Source of the DNA: Myxococcales bacterium
Lineage (GTDB): Bacteria; Myxococcota_A; Polyangia; Polyangiales; JAFGIB01
Direction: 5' to 3'
DNA: 33,511 nt
NCBI GenBank assembly: GCA_028817855.1
Contig: JAPPOT010000261.1
Location: 1 to 33,511 of the forward strand
This document shows, one piece after another, positions 28,693 to 33,511 of this stretch (the first letter of the stretch is position 1; every line of letters starts with the position of its first letter). The notes beneath the pieces were generated by a model. The model saw nothing but the letters and a program-made list of their open reading frames with translations, did not search any database and had not been told where the DNA came from. Made by a program: the position numbers and the translations under genes.

Positions 28693-30564
28693 TTGGGCAC
28701 GGTGAAGGAGCGGAAGAATCCGCGAGCGCAGATCTCGCTGGTCGCGCGCTATCGCAGCCCGACCGCCTTCGAGTTCGTCGAGGAGCACTGCTACGACCTC
28801 TCGGCCGGCGGCATGTTCATCAAGTCGCCTTCGCCTGCGCCCACGGGCACGCTGATCAAGCTCGAGTGCGACGTGGATGGCGGCACCGACGTGATCCGCG
28901 GCGTTGCGCGCGTGGTGTGGCTGCGCGAGCAGGAGAGCGATGGCATGCCGACGGGCATGGGCGTGAAGTTCGTGAAGGTCGATCCCGGAGGCCGCGACGT
29001 TATCCGTGGCTTGCTCGACCGGATTGGCACGGACGGGGGTACGGGCAGCGAGGGCCGCCTGTCGGCGGCGCCAGGTCGTGTGTCGGGCGTGCCGGCACAG
29101 CCGCCGGGAACGGCGACCGCGGCGGAGGTGGAGCCCGCGCCGACGGTACCGGGCGCCGATGACGCGGACGAGCCGCTGCGGGACTCGTCCGAGGAGCCCT
29201 TTGGCAAGAGCCCGAGCGCGCCCCCGGAGGCGGACGCGGCGGCCCAGGGGGTGGAAGAGGCGGCTGCGGATGCGGCAGTGCCTGAGGACGCCGCGGCGCC
29301 GGACGGGGCGCCGACGGATGCCGCCGAAGACGGGGACCCGGGCGGGGAGTCGGTGCAGGTCTCGCAGGGCCCGCACGCGCAGGATCCGCGCGAGCCGTTG
29401 GACGCACAGCATCATCGGCACGAGGAGGCGACCGCCGGGGCAGGGGCTGCTGAGACAGCGTCCGAGACCGAGACCGAGACAGGGACAGAGACCGTGGCGG
29501 TCGCCGAGAGTGGGGCCAGGCCTGCCGCCTCCGTCGCAGCGCCCGCCACCGAGGAAGGGAAGAACCCGCTACCGCTCTTCCTGGTCGCGGCGGTTGTGAT
29601 CGCGGGGCTCCTCTTTCTCATCTCGCGGCCAGCGGAGCCACCGCCGGCGCCGGTCGCCGCGACGCCCGAAGTGCCCGCCGCGACTGCAGCCCCCGCGCCC
29701 GAGCCGGAGCCGCCGAAGGAGTACGTGCTGCGTGTGGTGACGACGCCGCCGGGCGCGAGCGTGAGCGCGGGCGAGCACAACGGCACCAGCCCGATCGAGT
29801 TGGAGCTCGGGACCCTCGAGACCGCGCTGATGGTGCGGGCGGAGCTGGAGGGGCACGAGGCGGGCGAGATGAGCGTGCAGCCGTGGAGCTTCGCCCTCGA
29901 GGACGGCAAGATGCGGCGCACGCTGGAGCTGATACTTGCCAAGGTCGAGACGCCGCGGGAGCGGCGTGCTCGCGAGCGCGCCGAAGCCAAGGCCAAGGCC
30001 GAGGCGGAGGCCGCCGAGCGCGCGGCGGCGCGGGCGGCTGCGCGCGCCGAGCGCGAGGCCAAGGACAAAGCTGAGAAGGAGGCGCGCGAGCAGGCGCGGC
30101 GCGAGGCGCGCGAGCGCGCCGTAGCGGAGGCGAAGACCAAGGCAAGGGCGGAAGCGGACGCCAGGGCCAAGGCAGAGCGGGAAGCCAAGGCGAAGGCCGC
30201 GGCGGCGGCCGCTGCAGCCGCTCCCAAGCCGAAACCGAAACTGAAGCCCGAACCCAAGGCGGAGCCCGTAGCCAAGCCGGCGGCGGAGCCCAAGCCCGAT
30301 CCCGCCGCAAACGTTCCGCCGATGCAGGCGGCCGTGGCGTGCCTGGCAAAGGGCGACAACGCCTGCGTCGTCATGGCACTCGAGGGACGCGCCAGCAACG
30401 CCAAGGAGCTCGAGCTGCTGATCGAGACCTACCGCAGCATGGGCAAGACCGCGCAGGCCGCGAAGCACATGCAGCGCTACGTGGACAAGTATCCTGGCGA
30501 GCGCCGCGCCAATAGCTACCGCCGAGTCCTGGACAACCGCGCGAAGCCGGCCGAGCAGAACTGA
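28693..30564 (+). CDS. PilZ - transmembrane - PEGA protein with long Ala/Lys-rich region
   Basis: I choose TTG 28693, behind GGAGAG, giving 623 residues; GTG 28630 or 28702 are alternatives. Domains: PilZ (about 5-112) with RxxxR at 7-11 (RKNPR) and DxSxxG at 35-40 (DLSAGG), so c-di-GMP binding is likely; an acidic Pro/Ala linker (115-290); one transmembrane helix (about 293-311); a PEGA domain (about 343-398) with TTPPGASVSAG; an Ala/Lys/Glu/Arg-rich helical stretch (about 420-510); a Lys/Pro segment; and a C-terminal helical hairpin repeat (about 543-620) resembling a TPR. The PilZ half should be cytoplasmic and the rest periplasmic. It may transmit c-di-GMP levels to the cell wall or envelope. 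Confidence 0.85.
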   Translation: MGTVKERKNPRAQISLVARYRSPTAFEFVEEHCYDLSAGGMFIKSPSPAPTGTLIKLECDVDGGTDVIRGVARVVWLREQESDGMPTGMGVKFVKVDPGGRDVIRGLLDRIGTDGGTGSEGRLSAAPGRVSGVPAQPPGTATAAEVEPAPTVPGADDADEPLRDSSEEPFGKSPSAPPEADAAAQGVEEAAADAAVPEDAAAPDGAPTDAAEDGDPGGESVQVSQGPHAQDPREPLDAQHHRHEEATAGAGAAETASETETETGTETVAVAESGARPAASVAAPATEEGKNPLPLFLVAAVVIAGLLFLISRPAEPPPAPVAATPEVPAATAAPAPEPEPPKEYVLRVVTTPPGASVSAGEHNGTSPIELELGTLETALMVRAELEGHEAGEMSVQPWSFALEDGKMRRTLELILAKVETPRERRARERAEAKAKAEAEAAERAAARAAARAEREAKDKAEKEAREQARREARERAVAEAKTKARAEADARAKAEREAKAKAAAAAAAAAPKPKPKLKPEPKAEPVAKPAAEPKPDPAANVPPMQAAVACLAKGDNACVVMALEGRASNAKELELLIETYRSMGKTAQAAKHMQRYVDKYPGERRANSYRRVLDNRAKPAEQN

Positions 30565-30568
30565 GGGC

Positions 30569-30624
30569 GAATCGAGCGATGCATGCGGTTGCTGCTGCGC
30601 GCAAGCGCGATTCCCTCTCGATTC
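30569..30624. terminator. inverted repeat between convergent genes
   Basis: GAATCGAG (30569-30576) and CTCGATTC (30617-30624) are perfect 8-bp arms around a 40-nt loop that contains a smaller GCGCGC-AA-GCGCG element (about 30597-30609). It fills the gap between the PilZ-PEGA stop and the convergent DUF547 stop, so it may end both transcripts. No T-run is present. Confidence 0.35.
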
Positions 30625-31561
30625 ACAAGGAATTCAGCGTCCAGTCGTACGGGATGAACCTCCCGCTATCCACATCACTCAGGCCGCCGGGGCGGTGTAG
30701 GCGGATGAAATCATCGACCGAGCCCGAGTCGGTCTCGAAGTCGGGGCGGAACCAGTCGAACAGCTGGGTGATGCCGCTCGGTCCAGCCCCCTTGTCCCCG
30801 TTGGCGAGAAAGGCGCGCGTGGCGGCCTCGAGCTGTGCATCGAGCGAATCGCCCGTGTAGGGCACATCGCCGAGGTTCGGGCAGCCGCGGGCCGCGCAGT
30901 TGAGCGCCATGTGGATGCGAGCATCGACCGCTTCGCCGTTCCACAGCTGGGTGTGGGCAGCCATCAGCTGATCGATCGAGGGCGAGCCATCGACGCTGCC
31001 GTGCAGCCAGTCGCCGCGCACGACCCCGTGCTCGAGCTCGTCGAGGGAGAGCATCATGCCGGCCACGGGGTAGCGGGGCGACTTGAAGAAGGCGAAGTCG
31101 TCGTCCGAGACGCTATAGCCGGTGTCGCCGCCGAAGGTATCGAGCACGCCGCGCAGCACGAGCGCGTTGTAGGCGTTGATCCAGAACGCCAGATCGCATG
31201 CGCCCGGCGACGCCGTGGCGACCTCCGCCAGGTGTGCGCCCAGCGCCGCCATGTCCGGGGCAGCTTGGGACCAGCCGACGTAGTCCACCAGCGCGAAGCC
31301 GTCGGTCCCCGTTTGCACGTGTTGTGAGAGCAGCCCGCCGTAGGCGTCTTCGGACACCGCGCTGGGCTGGCTCAGCGCGTCTGCACAGGTGGCGTAGAAG
31401 CCGCGCGCAACCGCTGCATCGCTGCCCGGCGCCGGGGCGGGCCCGGCGTCGACCGTCGGGCTCACGTCATCACGAGGTGGCTCGAGCTCGATGAAGTTGC
31501 CGCACGCACAGAGAGCCAGCAGAAGCGAGCAAGCGAGCGGGATTCGCGCGTTCAGGCCCAT
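30623..31561 (-). CDS. DUF547 lipoprotein
   Basis: The 312-residue product has a lipoprotein signal with lipobox LCAC (Cys20), a Pro/Asp/Ala tether to about residue 50, and a DUF547 domain (about 85-300). The domain pattern is AFWINAYNALVLRGVL, then SLDELEHGVVRG, and IHMALNCAARGCPNLG with conserved paired Cys and an early His. DUF547 has no assigned activity; its fold has been suggested to be cysteine-peptidase-like. It is the last gene of a three-gene minus-strand cluster and starts 9 nt after the beta-barrel gene, behind GAGGGGG. Confidence 0.88.
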   Translation of the reverse strand: MGLNARIPLACSLLLALCACGNFIELEPPRDDVSPTVDAGPAPAPGSDAAVARGFYATCADALSQPSAVSEDAYGGLLSQHVQTGTDGFALVDYVGWSQAAPDMAALGAHLAEVATASPGACDLAFWINAYNALVLRGVLDTFGGDTGYSVSDDDFAFFKSPRYPVAGMMLSLDELEHGVVRGDWLHGSVDGSPSIDQLMAAHTQLWNGEAVDARIHMALNCAARGCPNLGDVPYTGDSLDAQLEAATRAFLANGDKGAGPSGITQLFDWFRPDFETDSGSVDDFIRLHRPGGLSDVDSGRFIPYDWTLNSL

Positions 31562-31570
31562 GGCACCCCC

Positions 31571-32473
31571 TCAATCGACCTTGTGCGAAACGCCGATGGT
31601 CGCGGCCGTCCAGTAGATGGAGCCCGGCCGCCCCTCCGCCGAGTTGCGCGCCCAGGGGGTGAAATCGAGCGCCGCTTCCACCGCGAAGCCGTCGCCCACG
31701 CCGAGGTAGAACGCCGGGCCGAGTGTAAGAGAGCCCTTGGTGATGCCGTCATCCTCGTAGGGCAGCGCATAGTTGAGATTCAGCATCAGGAAGGAGCCCT
31801 CGAGCAGCTGCCAGCCGACCTGCCCGAATGCCAGGAACGTATCGGCGAAGGCCTGACCCATGTCCTCTCCGAAGTAGAGCTCGGTGCGGAAGCGATGGCC
31901 CAGCTCGCCATAGAGGTAGAGCTCGCCATCCGCGATCGAGTCGCCTGCGCTCAGCCACAGGTCCAGGTCCACCTGTCCGTCGCCCGGCTGCGGGAAGAGG
32001 TCACCGCACAGCCCCTTGGGCTCGCCCACGCTGTAGAGCGGGAGCTTGGCGTTGACGCGCACGGCGTGAGGTAGCGACAGCCAGGGCGTGCTCCACTGCC
32101 CGCCAACAAGCGCATCGCCGAAGGTGCGACGTTGTGTCGAGAGCGCGAGCCGGCCGCCCTCGCAGGGCGTCGACAGGCGCAGGATGGAATCGCTGTCGAA
32201 GTCGTTCTCGCCGATCGTAAACGGTACGTAGAGCTGGGCCTGGACCCCGTCCACCACGCCCACCTCGCCGTACGCCGAGGTGTTCCAGCCGCGATAGGTC
32301 GTGTCCGAGGTGAAGGTACCGTTGGAGTCTCGAAAGCCCTCCGCGATAAAGAGGCCCTGGGCGAGCTTGAAGTACCAGCGCCCGGGCTCGCGTGTCCACG
32401 GGCCAGCCTGGGCGGTGGAGGTCAGGAGCGTCCAGAACAGGAGCGTTCCGACCAGGAGCCGGCGCGACTTCAT
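31571..32473 (-). CDS. outer-membrane beta-barrel protein of unknown function
   Basis: The product (300 residues from ATG 32473) has a signal peptide MKSRRLLVGTLLF to about residue 23 (TAQA, then GPWTREPG). The mature part is alternating amphipathic strands rich in Tyr, Trp and Gly, such as RWYFKLAQGLF, GWNTSAYGEVGVVDG, VQAQLYVPFTIGE, GELYLYGELG and LGPAFYLGVGDG, as in outer-membrane beta-barrels of 10-14 strands. I cannot name a subfamily; it resembles the 'transporter/MetA-pathway of phenol degradation' type barrels only in general pattern. It lies between the GH113-like gene (96-nt gap) and the DUF547 gene (9-nt gap). Confidence 0.75.
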   Translation of the reverse strand: MKSRRLLVGTLLFWTLLTSTAQAGPWTREPGRWYFKLAQGLFIAEGFRDSNGTFTSDTTYRGWNTSAYGEVGVVDGVQAQLYVPFTIGENDFDSDSILRLSTPCEGGRLALSTQRRTFGDALVGGQWSTPWLSLPHAVRVNAKLPLYSVGEPKGLCGDLFPQPGDGQVDLDLWLSAGDSIADGELYLYGELGHRFRTELYFGEDMGQAFADTFLAFGQVGWQLLEGSFLMLNLNYALPYEDDGITKGSLTLGPAFYLGVGDGFAVEAALDFTPWARNSAEGRPGSIYWTAATIGVSHKVD

Positions 32474-32569
32474 GCCGAGGTCGTACCGCACTTGCGCCCC
32501 CTTGCCCATCGTCTCTCGCACGCCACGACCGCTCACGACCCTCTCCCAGACGACGGCCGGGCGGCGGCG

Positions 32570-33511
32570 TTACAGCGTGGGGCGAACGGGGCCAGGCTTG
32601 GATCCTTTGGAAGGGGCCGTCGCTGGAGCGGCAAACCAGTGCCGAAGCACCGATGCGGCCGGCTTGTCTCGCGGCGTATAGCCGTGATCGGTGGGGCCGC
32701 CGACGCCGAACCAGTTCCACACGTAGAGGCCATCGAGCACCTTGCGATGTTGCCAGACTTGATAGAGCGCGCGATAGCAGCGCAGCTGCAGCTGCAGATC
32801 GGGCGCATCGCCGCGCTTGCGGTAATCCCACGGGTAGCGCGCGCTGTAGATCTGCGACGGGTAACCGATCTCGGTAAAGACGAAACGCTGCCCGGTCATC
32901 GCGTGCCAGAGCTCGATGCGCTGCAGCAGCCCCGCGAAGCCACGAACCAGCGTCTGCTCATCGGGATAGGGCTCGTCGCTCAGCTCCTGGTAGCCGGTGA
33001 TGCCCGCCACGTCGAGATCGTCCCAGAACGCAACCGGCTCGAAGTGATCCCAGTTGGCCGAGTAGGTCAGCTTGCCCGGAAAGCGCTGGCGCACGTCCGC
33101 GATCAGCGCGCGCCAGCGCTCGGTCCGGGACTCGGTGCTGATCAGCTCGCTGCCGACCGACAGCAGATCGACCCCACTGCCCTTCGACATCAGCGCGTAG
33201 TGCAGGATGAACTCGCGGTAGCTCCGCCACCACGCATCCCAGTCATCCGGCCGTAACTTGCCCCGCCAGTGTCCGCGCTTGCGCTCCTGCAAGTGCAGGA
33301 TCGGCATCAGAAACACGCGTAGCTCGCGCGCACGCGCTTCCGTGATCACCCACTCGAGCAACTCGTCTTCGACGCTGACGCCGGGTAGCGGCCCGATCTC
33401 GGTTGCGTAGATGTCGCGCTGGGACCACTGCACGACCAGCTGCACGTCGGTGGCGCCGACGTCGGCGAGCTCGTCCAGGAAATCCCGGTAGAGCGCGCTG
33501 CGCCATTCGGG
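32570..33511 (-). CDS. GH113-like (beta/alpha)8 glycoside hydrolase, 5' end outside the window
   Basis: The frame is open through the window edge, so the start lies beyond it; at least 313 residues are visible. Conserved pieces match the GH113 beta-mannanase-like group: LSVGSELIS with the likely acid/base Glu, LTYSANWDHFEPVAFWDDLDVAGITGYQ, and FTEIGYPS with the likely nucleophile Glu, then WNWFGVGG. The sequence ends in a Pro/Ser/Lys tail. GH113 enzymes cleave beta-1,4-mannans, but related proteins in predatory and polysaccharide-producing bacteria have untested substrates. Its place upstream of an outer-membrane barrel and a DUF547 lipoprotein suggests action at the cell envelope or on extracellular polysaccharide. 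Confidence 0.8.
   Translation of the reverse strand, partial: PEWRSALYRDFLDELADVGATDVQLVVQWSQRDIYATEIGPLPGVSVEDELLEWVITEARARELRVFLMPILHLQERKRGHWRGKLRPDDWDAWWRSYREFILHYALMSKGSGVDLLSVGSELISTESRTERWRALIADVRQRFPGKLTYSANWDHFEPVAFWDDLDVAGITGYQELSDEPYPDEQTLVRGFAGLLQRIELWHAMTGQRFVFTEIGYPSQIYSARYPWDYRKRGDAPDLQLQLRCYRALYQVWQHRKVLDGLYVWNWFGVGGPTDHGYTPRDKPAASVLRHWFAAPATAPSKGSKPGPVRPTL

Overview
The window is about 33.5 kb of GC-rich, densely packed bacterial chromosome. I infer a deltaproteobacterial or Myxococcota host from gene content: many short Asp/Gly-rich lipoproteins, a Ser/Thr protein kinase, PilZ proteins, LDL-receptor-type repeats in a lipoprotein, PEGA and cytochrome-like lipoproteins, and a split F-type ATP synthase. 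This rests on recognising families by eye, not on a search. I see no tRNA, rRNA, CRISPR array, insertion sequence or prophage. The region reads as ordinary chromosome with many independent short operons.

Layout. 1-930: the end of a Cys-rich lipoprotein gene and a secreted hydrolase-like gene on the other strand. 1285-3617: a Mak-type ROK fructokinase overlapping a FadL-like outer-membrane protein. 3607-7429: on the minus strand an Elp3-type radical SAM/GNAT tRNA enzyme followed by a lipoprotein with three degenerate LDL-receptor class A repeats; diverging from Elp3, a methyltransferase with Trm9-like features and a small cytochrome-like lipoprotein. 7668-10430: a 48-residue peptide gene, a membrane diguanylate cyclase, and a kinase fused to a cyclic-nucleotide-binding domain. 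10448-14609: an AurF-type diiron protein diverging from a YdeP/FdhF-type molybdoenzyme with its sulfurtransferase FdhD. 14732-17592: two unknown small genes, then the Fo part of an ATP synthase (atpZ, atpI, atpB, atpE). 17650-20907: a 43-residue membrane peptide, a short-chain dehydrogenase, a hotdog thioesterase, a class IV aminotransferase and an IclR regulator. 21002-24306: a YqiJ/NfeD-like protein and two flotillins. 24524-25667: three DsrE-family proteins in tandem. 25672-27109: a lipoprotein and EgtD. 27491-30564: an HTH-receiver-PilZ protein and a PilZ-transmembrane-PEGA protein. 30623-33511: a DUF547 lipoprotein, a beta-barrel and a partial GH113-like protein.

How they may work together. 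Elp3 and the Trm9-like enzyme could carry out successive steps of wobble-uridine modification (cm5U, then its methyl ester mcm5U), a route best known from eukaryotes; this is the most interesting pair in the window. Several genes point to c-di-GMP: one cyclase and two very different PilZ proteins. FdhD very probably sulfurates the molybdenum cofactor of the molybdoenzyme beside it. The YqiJ/NfeD protein and two flotillins should form one membrane-microdomain module. The ATP synthase cluster has only Fo genes, so F1 and the stator genes must lie elsewhere.

The DNA also carries structures that the genes do not explain: two interleaved perfect 8-bp inverted repeats after atpE, a hairpin at 10427-10451 whose arms hold the stop codons of two convergent genes, a 20-bp-spaced repeat upstream of the IclR gene, and a perfect 12-bp palindrome upstream of the 48-residue peptide gene.
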